A stretch of DNA of 64,000 nucleotides from Alteromonas gracilis (GCF_002993325.1 NZ_PVNO01000027.1:1-64000), one strand, 5' to 3'. Shown: positions 34,373 through 44,559, counted from the first letter of the stretch. Program-made: numbers and translations. The notes: generated from the letters alone by a model not told the origin.

Positions 34373-35308
34373 ATGCAAGCTAACGTTTGGCAATTTGAAC
34401 AGGCCGGCGCAGCACTAGTACAAGATGTACGGGAATTTTCTGAGCCAGAAGCAGGGCGTATTGTTGTGCGCAACTATGCTATTGGCATTAACCCCGTAGA
34501 CTGGAAATTTATCGATGATAACCCGCGCGACTGGGAAAAAGGGCATATTCCTGGTGTAGATGGTGCAGGTGTTGTTGTCGCTGTAGGTGAGGGCGTTGAT
34601 AACGGTCTATTGGGTAGGCGAGTGGCTTACCATCATAGCCTAGGAGAACACGGAAGCTTTGCCGATCATAGTGAAGTGTACGCAAGCCGCGTGATGATTG
34701 TGCCAGAAAGTATTGATTTTGCACTAGCTGCTGCCTTGCCGTGTCCAATGCTTACTGCCTGGCAGGCGTTTAGTAAAGTGCCGGTAAGAAAAGGGGCTGA
34801 CGTGTTAGTCAGCGGTATGGGCGCCGTTAACAAATTGCTGGCACAAATACTTTCTCAGGCCGGTTTTAATGTACATGTTATCTCAGGGAGCTTTTCGCAA
34901 GAGCAAGCCGATGAGATGGGCGTAAAAGCCATCCATCGCGGTAAACCTGAAGGACAAACATTTTACGCGCTTTTCGACGCGAACGGGCCAGACTATGCGG
35001 CGTCACTTGTACCGCTTCTTGAAGCTAATGGTCACGTAGTGAGTATACTAGGTCGTATTGAAGTGCCTGTTGATGCGCCTTTCACGCGTACTATTTCTTA
35101 TCATGAGATAGCACTAGGCGCGCTGCATGATTATGGCGATTTACCACAGTGGCAGCGTTTGGTGAAAGACGGTGAGGCGCTACTTGAACAAGTTGCTGCG
35201 CAATCTTTGGTAGTTGAGATCCCCAACCTGTTTGAATTTGATAATTTAAACAAGGCGCTGCAATTTTCAAAAGAAGACAAACGAAAGGCGGTGGTAACCG
35301 TGTCATAA
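34373..35308 (+). CDS. Zinc-type alcohol dehydrogenase/quinone oxidoreductase family (MDR superfamily)
   Basis: A 311-residue medium-chain dehydrogenase/reductase. An N-terminal GroES-like domain (NYAIGINPVDWKFI; HIPGVDGAGVVVAVGEGVD) is followed by a Rossmann domain (VLVSGMGAVNKLLAQIL). Structural zinc cysteines are absent, so it is more like a quinone oxidoreductase than a zinc alcohol dehydrogenase. It is the last gene of the run, and its final 6 bases overlap the convergent diguanylate cyclase gene. Reduction of reactive alkenals or quinones is a plausible role. Confidence 0.82.
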   Translation: MQANVWQFEQAGAALVQDVREFSEPEAGRIVVRNYAIGINPVDWKFIDDNPRDWEKGHIPGVDGAGVVVAVGEGVDNGLLGRRVAYHHSLGEHGSFADHSEVYASRVMIVPESIDFALAAALPCPMLTAWQAFSKVPVRKGADVLVSGMGAVNKLLAQILSQAGFNVHVISGSFSQEQADEMGVKAIHRGKPEGQTFYALFDANGPDYAASLVPLLEANGHVVSILGRIEVPVDAPFTRTISYHEIALGALHDYGDLPQWQRLVKDGEALLEQVAAQSLVVEIPNLFEFDNLNKALQFSKEDKRKAVVTVS

Positions 35309-37060
35309 AGCCGGAATGATTAGGTTTCTTCCTTTATCTTTGGCAAGGTAGAGGGCTTTATCAGCTCGCCTAAAGGCTTCGACAATATCGTCGGAGCCTT
35401 TACATAATGTCCAACCTATACATGCTCCCAGTTTCCTGTCATCTATCGATGCAATGGCTAACTGATTAATGGCACAGTGGACGATTTCCAATTGTTTTGC
35501 AAATTCCTCGGCTTCGCTAGACTGGTTACCATTAGGCTGTGTGACGCGCTTTGCAATGGCAAATTCTTCTCCACCATATCGAGCCGCTACTTGATCTTCA
35601 TTATTTAGCGGCGCGAGAATATTGGCAATTCCTTTGAGCACTTCGTCACCCACATTGTGTCCGAAGGTATCGTTAATACTTTTAAAATGGTCTAAATCTA
35701 TTAGCGCAATGGCGAGTGCCTCGTGATCGTGTATGGTCTTATCAAACGTATCATCTACAAATAAGTCCAGCGTACGACGATTGGGCAATTCCGTTAAGCT
35801 ATCTTTAGAAGCTAACACTGCCAATGCACTGTTGGTCTGTTCGAGCGCTAGTGTACGCTCTTTCACCAGCGCTTCTAGTCTAAATGTCTGTTCACTTTTT
35901 AATTGTGCTGCTTCTTTCTGTGCGTCTCTTTCTCTTTGCACAACCTTAACCATGTAGTTCGCGGTAAGCGCGACCATAAACAGACAGGTCATCACGAGCC
36001 CAGTCATGAAGGTGGCGATAGGCTCTAAATAAACCTCAACCTCAAAAAGTGCAATAACAGTAAGGACTAGGGTACTAAATGTTAATGGAAGCATAGCGGC
36101 AGCTAGCCATTTGGCTCTGTCAGAGCCCCGTTTATGCTCTACAAAGATAACGAGAGCTGCAATCAGTATATAAGGGAAAAAGAGAATTACAGGAAGTTTT
36201 AGTGCAGAATCAAGCCCTACGCTTTGCCATAATAATATCCCCATAAAAGGCAAAATCGCGCAGAACCGTTTGACGGGCTTCGCTCCGTACACTTCATGGT
36301 TGTCTCTGGCTAGTGTCTGAAACAAAACCCAAAAGGCGGTAATCAAAACAGAGTAAATGCTTACAGCATAGCTAATATCGTTCAAACTTGGCGTATTAGG
36401 CCAAAGTAATTCAAACGCGTAACCAAAGACGCGAAAAAACCAAAAGGTTATAGTAAAAATGAACGAGGCAAAGCTTAAAAAGACTAAATTGCGGCTAGCA
36501 ATGAAGCCCAATGTACAAAGTACAGTAAGCAGCCCCATTGCACCGAAAAACGCCATATCCCGCTGCAAGGTTTTCATATAAAGGTTGCTGTAATATTCAG
36601 GTGTAGCGACTGAAAAGCTATACCTTAATATTTCGCCTGTCATAGTGCCGCTAAATTCTGTATAGGCTGACGGTGGTAATATGGAAGGAAAGTGGTAGTT
36701 CGGCGCATTCACAGGACGAGAGCTAAAAGGCAAACTGTCGCCCGTTACCCATCTTTTAGTGCCGTCAGTCACTGTTAAACGTTTTATTGCTGGAAAGCTA
36801 ATTGAAAACCAGACAGGAACTTGCGTATCTAATTGGTTGTAAACGCGAACTTTAAAATGTAAATATTGTGAAGGCGACCTTTCTATCACATCAGCGCTAT
36901 AAAACCACTGTTCATCGCCTGTAAGTTCAGCTGAGTTGCTTACTGCAAAAACGACATCGCTGTCTAAAGACAGCATAGACTGAGGGTCATTGAAATTAGC
37001 TGCGTTAGCGGTTTGGCAAAAGCATACTATTACAAGCCATGCGAACAATATTCGCAGCAT
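35303..37060 (-). CDS. Diguanylate cyclase with 7TMR-DISM sensor
   Basis: A 585-residue inner-membrane signalling protein. A signal peptide (about 1-20, ending ANA-A) precedes a periplasmic beta-sandwich sensor (about 25-170), seven helices of the 7TMR-DISM type (about 180-380), a coiled coil (about 385-425) and a GGDEF domain (about 430-580) with the active RYGGEEF motif. It should make cyclic di-GMP on sensing a ligand. The usual inhibitory RxxD site upstream of GGEEF reads NNED, so product inhibition may be absent. Confidence 0.9.
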   Translation of the reverse strand: MLRILFAWLVIVCFCQTANAANFNDPQSMLSLDSDVVFAVSNSAELTGDEQWFYSADVIERSPSQYLHFKVRVYNQLDTQVPVWFSISFPAIKRLTVTDGTKRWVTGDSLPFSSRPVNAPNYHFPSILPPSAYTEFSGTMTGEILRYSFSVATPEYYSNLYMKTLQRDMAFFGAMGLLTVLCTLGFIASRNLVFLSFASFIFTITFWFFRVFGYAFELLWPNTPSLNDISYAVSIYSVLITAFWVLFQTLARDNHEVYGAKPVKRFCAILPFMGILLWQSVGLDSALKLPVILFFPYILIAALVIFVEHKRGSDRAKWLAAAMLPLTFSTLVLTVIALFEVEVYLEPIATFMTGLVMTCLFMVALTANYMVKVVQRERDAQKEAAQLKSEQTFRLEALVKERTLALEQTNSALAVLASKDSLTELPNRRTLDLFVDDTFDKTIHDHEALAIALIDLDHFKSINDTFGHNVGDEVLKGIANILAPLNNEDQVAARYGGEEFAIAKRVTQPNGNQSSEAEEFAKQLEIVHCAINQLAIASIDDRKLGACIGWTLCKGSDDIVEAFRRADKALYLAKDKGRNLIIPAL

Positions 37061-37212
37061 TGACCGTCCTTGTACTGTTGGTTACTTTTTGTTTAAAAAT
37101 CAATATAGCACATTGTTTAAAAATGTAAGCGCCCAATAAATAAAAACAAAAATACATAATCGTCAGCTATATCTATAGAGCACTGCTCAGGTCTAGCCTG
37201 TTGCAAGTAAGG

Positions 37213-38244
37213 TCAAGAAAACGTGTGATGCCGTGTAGATTGATGTTGATTCAGTAGGCTATGTACAACAAAAATAGCACACAGGCTCACTGCAATGGCT
37301 ACCGCAACAGACGAGAACCGATAAAGCGCACTGTATATAATATCTTGTTGGGGGGAAAGTGACTGTCCGTACAAGATGCCAAAGGTGGTAAGTACACCAA
37401 AGCCGGTCCCCGCGCCACCACCGTTCAAAACGTGCTGCCGACTTACAAAAAAGACCAATATCCACAGGCTAAAACTAGCGAAAAATAACGTATCGCTGTA
37501 ATTCAGCAAAACCAGCTGCGCGAGCAGGGCAAGGTTACACCCAATCAAGGTGCCTATTGCTCGCTGCCAACCACTCATGGTGGCCCCTTTCCAGCAAAGA
37601 GGGAACAGAATCAGTATGCTCGCTGCTTGCGCCGAAATAGAATCAACTAAATCGAAGGTTTGAAACACAGCAAAAGATAACGTAGCCACTGTCGTGCATA
37701 AGATAACTTCGTGTCGGATGCTCGCTTGATCTTTAGAGACCTTAGGCGGTGGTGTTCGCGGTGCTCTATCGGGGAATATTAGGTGCAAGGCAAAAGCGAT
37801 GCCTAGAGCAAGTAAAATTGCGCCAATATTTGAAATCACCAACGGATAAATGTCTATTCCATCGTTACTGTAACTTGCGAAGTGCAGCTGTAACGACAGC
37901 CCAACCAGAGAAAATGCGCCAAACAAAAATAATGTGCCCTTACTCATTTGCCAAAATAAAAAAGCAAAGGTTGCTGCGATTAATGGTGTAATAAGCAGCG
38001 GGTGGGTGCCAAACAAACCATACACTACTAGCACAACCATTGCCGGGAACACGGTCGCTGCAAGAAACTGTCTTATTATGTGCCCATTTAAAACGGCTAC
38101 CAGCCCTAACAACAAGATGGGATAAAGGGTAAAAAATATCGGGTTCGGCCAGTCCATTGCCTTAGATATCGTAAACCCGAGAGTCGCGCCGCTGGCAATT
38201 CTGAGCATCTGTTGAACATCATTTTCGCTAAGTTGTGTTTTCAT
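37213..38244 (-). CDS. FUSC/DUF2955-type inner-membrane efflux protein
   Basis: A 343-residue protein with two blocks of hydrophobic helices (about 10-150 and 175-335) separated by a short cytoplasmic loop with FPDRAPRTPPPKVSK. This matches the DUF2955/FUSC-type membrane partners of HlyD-type adaptors, such as AaeB/YdhK. It is last in a slyA-type regulator, adaptor, permease series, starting 8 bases after the adaptor stop. The likely role is export of aromatic acids or similar toxic organics. Confidence 0.8.
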   Translation of the reverse strand: MKTQLSENDVQQMLRIASGATLGFTISKAMDWPNPIFFTLYPILLLGLVAVLNGHIIRQFLAATVFPAMVVLVVYGLFGTHPLLITPLIAATFAFLFWQMSKGTLFLFGAFSLVGLSLQLHFASYSNDGIDIYPLVISNIGAILLALGIAFALHLIFPDRAPRTPPPKVSKDQASIRHEVILCTTVATLSFAVFQTFDLVDSISAQAASILILFPLCWKGATMSGWQRAIGTLIGCNLALLAQLVLLNYSDTLFFASFSLWILVFFVSRQHVLNGGGAGTGFGVLTTFGILYGQSLSPQQDIIYSALYRFSSVAVAIAVSLCAIFVVHSLLNQHQSTRHHTFS

Positions 38245-38252
38245 AACCTGTT

Positions 38253-39326
38253 TTAGTAGATGTAATGCAATAAACTGATAAAGCGAATTTGAACATTCGC
38301 GACAAAACTTTCAATGGGGTTATTAGGAACAATTTGAACCGTCGCCCGGGCACCACTGGTCAAACGATTTAATGGCGCTTCACTTTCATCTAAGCTGATA
38401 TGAACGCGCTGGCGCTGCGCGTCACGCACCCATCGGTTCGATTTTTCAACTGTGGCTAGCGTGCCATTTGCTGACAGTTGGCCATCACTAACGCCAGCCT
38501 CGAAATCTTCCACCTGCGCCGCAAACACCTTCCCAGGTATCGCATCAAAAACAACTTTGGCACGCACGCCTTTTTCTACACTGGTTAGCGACTTTTCTCT
38601 AAAGTCAGCAACCAAGTCAAGCTTGTTATCTACAACAGATGCAAGGGGAACGCTTTGTTTGGCATAGGTTCCTTTTGTCACCTGCATGTTTGCCATAATG
38701 CCTTCGTGCGGAGCCTTTATTCTGGTGTATGCCAGATTTAATTCTGCACGATTTAGCGCGTTGCGAGCTTCCCGATATTTGAGGTTACGTTCTCCTTTTT
38801 CTCCCCTAGCTACAATCTGCTGGTTTAACTCAGCTTTAAGTGCGCTTAAATCTGCCTCTGCGCTTTGAAGTTGGGCGTTAGCTTTATCCACGTCTTGTTG
38901 AGAAACGACGTTGCTTTCTATTAAGGTGTTTAATCGTTGATATTCACTTTTGCGTTCTACGAGTATGGCAGTCGCGGCTGCTATTCTTGCCTTCATTGCG
39001 TCCACCTGGGCGTCAATTTGAGCATTTTCTTGTGCCACATTCGCCAATTCAATCTGCGCTTTTTCAAGCGCAATATTGTAGGGAGTATCGTCAATTTCGA
39101 ACAATACTTGCCCTTTTTTAACGTGTTGATTGTTGCTTACTAAGACCTTAATGATTGGGCCATTAAGCTGAGGTGATATTTGTGTAACCTGATGGTACAC
39201 CCTTGCCTGGGGTGTCATTGGCATGCGGATATCAGCAACTACGAAATAGATAAAACAGGCAGCAAAAGCTACTAACGCTAGTTTTACGTATCTTGCAAAA
39301 GCTTGGTCGGGTGTTCTTTCACTCAC
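38253..39326 (-). CDS. HlyD/EmrA-family periplasmic adaptor of efflux system
   Basis: A 357-residue membrane-fusion protein: one N-terminal helix (about 13-30), a biotinyl/lipoyl-like hairpin (ISPQLNGPIIKVLVSNNQHVKKGQVLFEID), a long alpha-helical coiled hairpin (about 80-180) and a beta-barrel with RIKAPHEGIMANMQVTKGTYAKQ. It would join the FUSC-type permease to an outer-membrane channel. It starts with GTG, and its first base is the last base of the regulator stop codon (TAGTG), so the two are translationally coupled. Confidence 0.9.
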   Translation of the reverse strand: MSERTPDQAFARYVKLALVAFAACFIYFVVADIRMPMTPQARVYHQVTQISPQLNGPIIKVLVSNNQHVKKGQVLFEIDDTPYNIALEKAQIELANVAQENAQIDAQVDAMKARIAAATAILVERKSEYQRLNTLIESNVVSQQDVDKANAQLQSAEADLSALKAELNQQIVARGEKGERNLKYREARNALNRAELNLAYTRIKAPHEGIMANMQVTKGTYAKQSVPLASVVDNKLDLVADFREKSLTSVEKGVRAKVVFDAIPGKVFAAQVEDFEAGVSDGQLSANGTLATVEKSNRWVRDAQRQRVHISLDESEAPLNRLTSGARATVQIVPNNPIESFVANVQIRFISLLHYIY

Positions 39327-39775
39327 TAATTCGCCTCCAGAAGCCGAACGGCATTTTGCTCAATTTTGTTAATACATAGAGCCATAATATTTAGCTCCTC
39401 GTCGGATATACCTGCATAGACCTCATCCCGCAGCGCGGCGAGCGTGCTTTCTATATCGTTCATACGACCTTTTCCCATTGGTGTGAAATAAAGCAAACGG
39501 CTTCGCTTATCGTTTTCATCAACAATGCGTTTGATCAACCCCGCGGTTTCTAATTGCTTGATCGTTCTAGTGAGACTCGGCATCTCTATTTCAAGACTTT
39601 CCGCTAGCATTTGTTGGGTACATCCTTCGCCAAGCAAAGCCATATGAATCATCACACGCCACCTCGATTCAGTGAGGTCAAGGTGGGCTACAGATTTGGT
39701 GACCGTTTTTCTGCATCTCCTTGAAGTTCGTGCAAACAGTGCGATTAAGTGAAGCGGCATCGGTTCTGAAAACAT
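39326..39775 (-). CDS. MarR/SlyA-family transcriptional regulator
   Basis: A winged-helix regulator of about 149 residues. DNA-binding core: LAESLEIEMPSLTRTIKQLETAGLIKRI (about 60-87) and the wing RIVDENDKRSRLLYFTPMG. SlyA likeness comes from gene order (E. coli slyA next to ydhI-ydhJ-ydhK, which encode an HlyD adaptor and a FUSC permease) and from two perfect SlyA-type operators just upstream. The frame opens at 39805, but that start codon lies inside the first operator. The ATG at 39775 is preferred, though no strong ribosome binding site is seen for either. It probably represses itself and the efflux genes. Confidence 0.88.
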   Translation of the reverse strand: MFSEPMPLHLIALFARTSRRCRKTVTKSVAHLDLTESRWRVMIHMALLGEGCTQQMLAESLEIEMPSLTRTIKQLETAGLIKRIVDENDKRSRLLYFTPMGKGRMNDIESTLAALRDEVYAGISDEELNIMALCINKIEQNAVRLLEAN

Positions 39776-39798
39776 CTTCGTAATACTTATTAATTTAT

Positions 39799-39810
39799 TT
39801 AGCATGCTAA
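39799..39810. promoter_or_regulatory. SlyA-type operator 1
   Basis: TTAGCATGCTAA is a perfect 12-bp palindrome, one base from the known SlyA consensus TTAGCAAGCTAA. It lies 24 bp upstream of the preferred regulator start and covers the alternative start at 39805. Confidence 0.8.
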
Positions 39811-39823
39811 GTATTTTATTTGG

Positions 39824-39835
39824 TTAGCATGCTAA
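39824..39835. promoter_or_regulatory. SlyA-type operator 2
   Basis: A second exact copy of TTAGCATGCTAA, 25 bp centre to centre from the first (about two and a half helical turns). Both copies continue with GTA, so the duplicated unit is 15 bp. Two identical sites suggest cooperative autoregulation of the efflux locus. Confidence 0.8.
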
Positions 39836-40157
39836 GTAAATGGTTGTGGGACGAATAGGCTAATAAGTTCGTTGAGCGTCTACGTGAAGGTTTTCGTTAA
39901 ATAGAATGATAAAAATTTGAAGACATCTTTAAAATTAAACCGTCGATTCATTTAACCCTTCATGAGACAGGTGCTACGTAATTTCGCTCTACTGTTACGC
40001 CCAGTAAAATGCTAAAATCCGCGCAATTAATTACCAAGCCGTATCAAGCGTTTCACCGCAATATACAATTTGCGCGGACAAGCATTGCTTATCCGATATA
40101 AAACGCGCCTGTAAGTTATTGGTTTACAGGGATAATAGATAACGAAGATAAGTATTG
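39836..40157 (+). promoter_or_regulatory. Upstream region of prfC with leader hairpin
   Basis: About 320 bases with no gene. CCTGTAA (40108-40114) and TTACAGG (40124-40130) form a 7-bp hairpin ending 27 bases before the prfC start, probably in the mRNA leader. I could not place the promoter with confidence. Confidence 0.4.
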
Positions 40158-41747
40158 ATGTCAGATAAGAAACTTCTAGAAGAGATTAAAAAGCGACGTA
40201 CGTTCGCAATCATATCGCACCCGGATGCGGGTAAAACCACCATTACTGAAAAAGTACTGTTGTTCGGACGTGCGCTTCAGACCGCAGGTACTGTAAAAGG
40301 TAAAAAATCAGGTCAGCATGCTAAGTCTGACTGGATGGAGATGGAAAAAGAGCGTGGTATCTCGGTAACTACCTCGGTCATGCAGTTTCCTTACAGCGAC
40401 CACTTGGTAAACCTGCTGGATACCCCGGGGCACGAAGACTTCTCTGAAGATACGTATCGTACGCTAACTGCCGTTGACTCGTGCCTTATGGTAATCGACG
40501 CCGCGAAAGGTGTAGAAGACAGAACTCGTAAGTTAATGGAAGTCACTCGCTTACGCGATACACCTATCATTACTTTCATGAACAAGCTTGACCGTGATAT
40601 TCGGGATCCCATGGAGCTGCTTGATGAAGTGGAGACCGAGCTTGATATATTGTGTGCGCCAATTACTTGGCCAATTGGCTGTGGTAAGAGTTTTAAGGGT
40701 ATATATCACCTGCATCGCGATGAGACTATTTTGTATCAAAGCGGCCATGGCCACACTATCCAAGAGGTTCGTATCATTAAGGGGTTAGATAATCCTGAAC
40801 TCGATACTGCCGTGGGTAGCGATCTTGCTGAAACCTTGCGTGACGAGCTTGAACTTGTGCGCGGTGCATCAAATGAATTTGATCAAGAGCTATTCCGTGA
40901 AGGTCAGTTAACGCCCGTATTCTTCGGCACAGCATTGGGTAACTTTGGCGTAGACCACATGCTTGATGGTTTGGTTGAATGGGCGCCAGCGCCACTAGGC
41001 CGTGAGACAGAAGAAGGCACTATCGAAAGCACTGACGGAAAGTTCAGCGGATTCGTATTTAAGATTCAGGCCAACATGGACCCGAAACACCGCGACCGTA
41101 TTGCGTTTTGTCGTATTGTGTCTGGTAAGTACGAGAAAGGCATGAAAATGCGCAACAGCCGGTTAGGCAAAGATGTGCGTATCTCCGATGCATTGACCTT
41201 CTTAGCCGGTGATCGTTCACTGCTAGAAGAAGCGTATGCTGGCGACATTATTGGCCTGCACAACCACGGTACTATTCGAATTGGCGACACTTTCACGTCA
41301 GGTGATAACTATCGTTTCACCGGTATTCCAAACTTTGCGCCCGAGCTATTTAAACGTATTCGCTTGAAAGATCCGCTTAAGCAAAAGCAACTACTTAAGG
41401 GCCTTATTCAGCTTTCAGAAGAAGGGGCGGTTCAAGTATTCAGACCGCTGGCTAACAACGACTTAATTGTTGGCGCGGTAGGTGTTCTGCAGTTCGACGT
41501 AGTTGTGGCTCGTTTAAAAGCCGAATACAACGTAGATGCGCTATACGAGCACATTAACGTTTCAACGGCTCGCTGGGTTTACTCAAGTAATGAGAAAAAA
41601 CTAGATGAATTCCGCCGCAAAGGTGAGCAGAACCTGGCGTTGGATGGAGGCGATAACTTAACGTATATCGCACCGACTATGGTGAATTTGCAGCTAGCAC
41701 AAGAACGCTACCCAGATATCCAATTTACGAACACGCGCGAAAATTAA
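40158..41747 (+). CDS. prfC: Peptide chain release factor 3
   Basis: A 529-residue translational GTPase that removes RF1/RF2 from the ribosome after peptide release. G motifs are clear: SHPDAGKTT (P-loop, about 20-28), the switch [16 protein letters not shown], and NKLD in [10 protein letters not shown]. The length equals E. coli RF3. A TTG at 40155 is in frame, but the ATG at 40158 is the better start. argS starts 13 bases after its stop, so they may be co-transcribed. Confidence 0.97.
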   Translation: MSDKKLLEEIKKRRTFAIISHPDAGKTTITEKVLLFGRALQTAGTVKGKKSGQHAKSDWMEMEKERGISVTTSVMQFPYSDHLVNLLDTPGHEDFSEDTYRTLTAVDSCLMVIDAAKGVEDRTRKLMEVTRLRDTPIITFMNKLDRDIRDPMELLDEVETELDILCAPITWPIGCGKSFKGIYHLHRDETILYQSGHGHTIQEVRIIKGLDNPELDTAVGSDLAETLRDELELVRGASNEFDQELFREGQLTPVFFGTALGNFGVDHMLDGLVEWAPAPLGRETEEGTIESTDGKFSGFVFKIQANMDPKHRDRIAFCRIVSGKYEKGMKMRNSRLGKDVRISDALTFLAGDRSLLEEAYAGDIIGLHNHGTIRIGDTFTSGDNYRFTGIPNFAPELFKRIRLKDPLKQKQLLKGLIQLSEEGAVQVFRPLANNDLIVGAVGVLQFDVVVARLKAEYNVDALYEHINVSTARWVYSSNEKKLDEFRRKGEQNLALDGGDNLTYIAPTMVNLQLAQERYPDIQFTNTREN

Positions 41748-41760
41748 AGAAATATACATT

Positions 41761-43491
41761 ATGAATATACATGCACTATTAGTTAATCGTTTCACTGAAG
41801 CTCTGCAAGAGATGGGCGTAGAGAATGCGCCAGTACCCGTTTCGCGCAGTGCTCGACCAGAGTTTGGTGAATACCAGTTTAATGGCGCTATGGCACTGGC
41901 GAAACAGCTAAAACAAAAGCCACGTGATATCGCAGATAAAATTGTTGAGACAGTGAAGCTTGACGATATTGCCAGCAAATTAGAAGTAGCGGGCCCCGGT
42001 TTTATCAACGTTCATCTAAATGACGCATGGCTGTCTAACCAGTGCGAGCTATCGTTGACCGACCCTCGCTTAGGCATTGCAAAGTCGCCGGAGCAAAACA
42101 TTGTCGTAGATTACTCATCGCCTAACTTAGCGAAAGAAATGCACGTAGGTCACCTGCGTACTACCATCATCGGCGATGCCGTTGTTAAGGTACTTGAGTT
42201 TTTAGGTCACAATGTAATTCGCCAAAACCACATGGGCGACTGGGGCACCCAGTTCGGCATGTTGCTGGCGCACCTTTCAGACAAACTTCAAGAAGAAGTG
42301 GCAGAAACCGCGCTGTCTGATCTTGAAGACTTTTACCGTGAAGCAAAAGTTCGCTTTGACGAAGAAGAAGGCTTTGCCGACCGCGCCCGTGAATACGTAG
42401 TTAAGCTGCAGGGCGGAGATGCGCAGTGCCTCGCACTGTGGGAAAAGTTCATTGACGTGTCTATCGCTCACTCTGAAGAAGTGTACGACAAGCTAAACGT
42501 AAGCCTTACCCGCAAAGATATTATGGGGGAGTCGGCTTATAACGACGACTTGGCCAACGTAATCAGCGACCTCAAAGCAAAAGGCATCGCTGTAGAAGAT
42601 CAGGGAGCGCAGGTTGTGTTTATTCCTGAGCTTGCCGATAAAGAAGGTAACCCTGCCGTTTACATCGTTCAAAAATCCGGTGGTGGATACCTGTACGCAA
42701 CGACGGACCTTGCGGCAATGCGCTATCGTAGCGGCAAATTAAACGCTGACCGTACGCTTATTCTTACTGACGCTCGTCAGGCCCTGCACTTCAAGCAAAC
42801 TGAAATTGTAGGCCGTAAAGCAGGCTTCATGAAAGAAGAACAAACTTACGAGCACTGCCCGTTTGGTATGATGCTAGGCAGTGACGGTAAGCCATTTAAA
42901 ACCCGTACCGGTGGCACGGTTAAATTGGTTGAACTGCTTGATGAAGCGGTTGAGCGAGCAGGCAAACTGATTGCCGAGCGTGACAACGATTTAAGTGAAA
43001 GCGAGCTTAAAGAAGTTGCACGAAAGGTAGGTATTGGCGCAGTAAAATACGCTGACCTATCTAAGAACCGCACAACTGATTACATGTTTAACTGGGACTC
43101 AATGCTAAGCTTTGAAGGCAATACAGCGCCTTATCTGCAATACGCCTATACCCGTGTGAAAAGCTTGTTCAGAAAAGCGGGCGTTGATATGGCAACAATG
43201 CCAGTTGATATTAATATTGTTGAGAAACAAGAGCATGCGCTCGCTGTGCTGCTCATGCAGTTTGAAGAAGTAATTGGCATGGTATCGCGCGAGGCGACCC
43301 CTCACGTGTTGTGTACTTATCTCTACGATGTGGCGTCAGCATTCATGACATTCTACGAAGCCTGCCCAATGTTAAAAGAAGGTATTGAGCCAGCGGTACG
43401 CGACAGCCGTTTAGCATTGTCAGCGTTGGTTGCCAAAACATTAGAGAAGGGATTAGCTCTACTAGGTATTGAAACACTAGAAAAAATGTAG
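41761..43491 (+). CDS. argS: Arginyl-tRNA synthetase
   Basis: A 576-residue class I synthetase that charges tRNA-Arg. An N-terminal Add-1 tRNA-binding domain (about 1-90) is followed by the catalytic core with the HIGH-type signature HVGH (SSPNLAKEMHVGHLRTTIIGD) and a C-terminal DALR anticodon-binding domain (about 455-576). The canonical KMSKS is replaced, as is common in ArgS. An intrinsic terminator follows. Confidence 0.97.
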   Translation: MNIHALLVNRFTEALQEMGVENAPVPVSRSARPEFGEYQFNGAMALAKQLKQKPRDIADKIVETVKLDDIASKLEVAGPGFINVHLNDAWLSNQCELSLTDPRLGIAKSPEQNIVVDYSSPNLAKEMHVGHLRTTIIGDAVVKVLEFLGHNVIRQNHMGDWGTQFGMLLAHLSDKLQEEVAETALSDLEDFYREAKVRFDEEEGFADRAREYVVKLQGGDAQCLALWEKFIDVSIAHSEEVYDKLNVSLTRKDIMGESAYNDDLANVISDLKAKGIAVEDQGAQVVFIPELADKEGNPAVYIVQKSGGGYLYATTDLAAMRYRSGKLNADRTLILTDARQALHFKQTEIVGRKAGFMKEEQTYEHCPFGMMLGSDGKPFKTRTGGTVKLVELLDEAVERAGKLIAERDNDLSESELKEVARKVGIGAVKYADLSKNRTTDYMFNWDSMLSFEGNTAPYLQYAYTRVKSLFRKAGVDMATMPVDINIVEKQEHALAVLLMQFEEVIGMVSREATPHVLCTYLYDVASAFMTFYEACPMLKEGIEPAVRDSRLALSALVAKTLEKGLALLGIETLEKM

Positions 43492-43525
43492 TGTTCGCGG
43501 TACAACATAGATATCGATATTGAAG

Positions 43526-43553
43526 AGGCTGGCATTGATTGTCAGCCTTTTTT
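43526..43553 (+). terminator. Intrinsic terminator after argS
   Basis: AGGCTGGCA and TGTCAGCCT form a 9-bp stem (one G-T pair) around TTGAT, followed by a run of T residues. Confidence 0.9.
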
Positions 43554-43694
43554 ATGCGTAACACAAACGACCAAGACACTTAGCTTGTCGGCTTTAATAA
43601 ACATTTTTGTATCCCAATTAAAACCGATAGGCCGATATATTCTTATAAAGCAGATGATAAAAAATACAACGCAAAAAAGAGACAGGAAATTCTA

Positions 43695-44261
43695 ATGACA
43701 AAGATCCTTGCATTTGCAGGCAGTACCCGTAAAGGTTCATTTAACAAAGCCATTGTGAACGTAGCCGCTGAAGGTGCACGAGAAGCTGGCGCAGAGGTTA
43801 CCGTAATTGACTTGGCTGATTATCAAATGCCAATATTTAATGAAGACGAAGAAGCTGAGTTTGGTATGCCTGAAAGAGCACAGGCATTTAAAGAGCTACT
43901 CATGAGCCATGATGGGTTTCTCATTGCATCACCAGAATATAACTCAAGCTACCCCGCACTGCTAAAAAATGCCATCGACTGGGCATCGCGCATGGGGGAA
44001 GGAGAAAAGCCATTGCAAGCCTATCGCGGTAAAGTGGCTGGTATTATGGCGGCATCTGCCGGTGGTTTAGGCGGTATGCGTGTGCTTGTAGTACTGAGAA
44101 TGCTACTTGAAAATCTAGGCACTATGGTACTGCCAAATCAAAAAGCTATCGCAAAGGTTGATTCGCTTATGGAAGATGGCGCAATTACAGACGAAAAAAC
44201 GATAAAGCAGCTTAAAAATTTGGGGAAAGAAACCGCCGTGTTGGCTAGTAAGCTTGGCTGA
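43695..44261 (+). CDS. NADPH-dependent FMN reductase family protein
   Basis: A 188-residue flavodoxin-fold reductase. The phosphate-binding loop is GSTRKGSFNKA (about 9-19), and SPEYNSSYPALLKNAIDWASR (about 78-98) is the family signature. It would reduce FMN, quinones or azo/chromate-type substrates with NAD(P)H. A GACAGGAAA ribosome binding site precedes it. It stands alone downstream of the argS terminator. Confidence 0.9.
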   Translation: MTKILAFAGSTRKGSFNKAIVNVAAEGAREAGAEVTVIDLADYQMPIFNEDEEAEFGMPERAQAFKELLMSHDGFLIASPEYNSSYPALLKNAIDWASRMGEGEKPLQAYRGKVAGIMAASAGGLGGMRVLVVLRMLLENLGTMVLPNQKAIAKVDSLMEDGAITDEKTIKQLKNLGKETAVLASKLG

Positions 44262-44559
44262 GGCATGAGTTTAGGGTAGCTGGAGTAAGCCGCACGCGCT
44301 CTAGCTATCTTCACCGCAGATTTCCTATCCATGCTAAATAAGTGTGCGTTTGCTATTGCCTCGACTAGAGAGTGCGCTACCCAATATGAGAAACAGTTAA
44401 CACCATCAAGCCCCTTCATTGCCTATTCCAGAAAAATAAATTTCAATTCACAAAACGACGTAAAACCCAACCCATGGACAGTCGTCATTACCGCTTTGAT
44501 GTCATAGTCTAGCTCTGTGCATTTGCACATCAACTTAATTGAAAAAAAGGAGCTTTATT

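Noticed and set aside
44138-44419. 93-codon minus-strand frame after the FMN reductase gene
   Set aside because: The second half is antisense to the reductase. The first half, in the intergenic gap, has no recognised similarity and no ribosome binding site; a decayed gene cannot be excluded.
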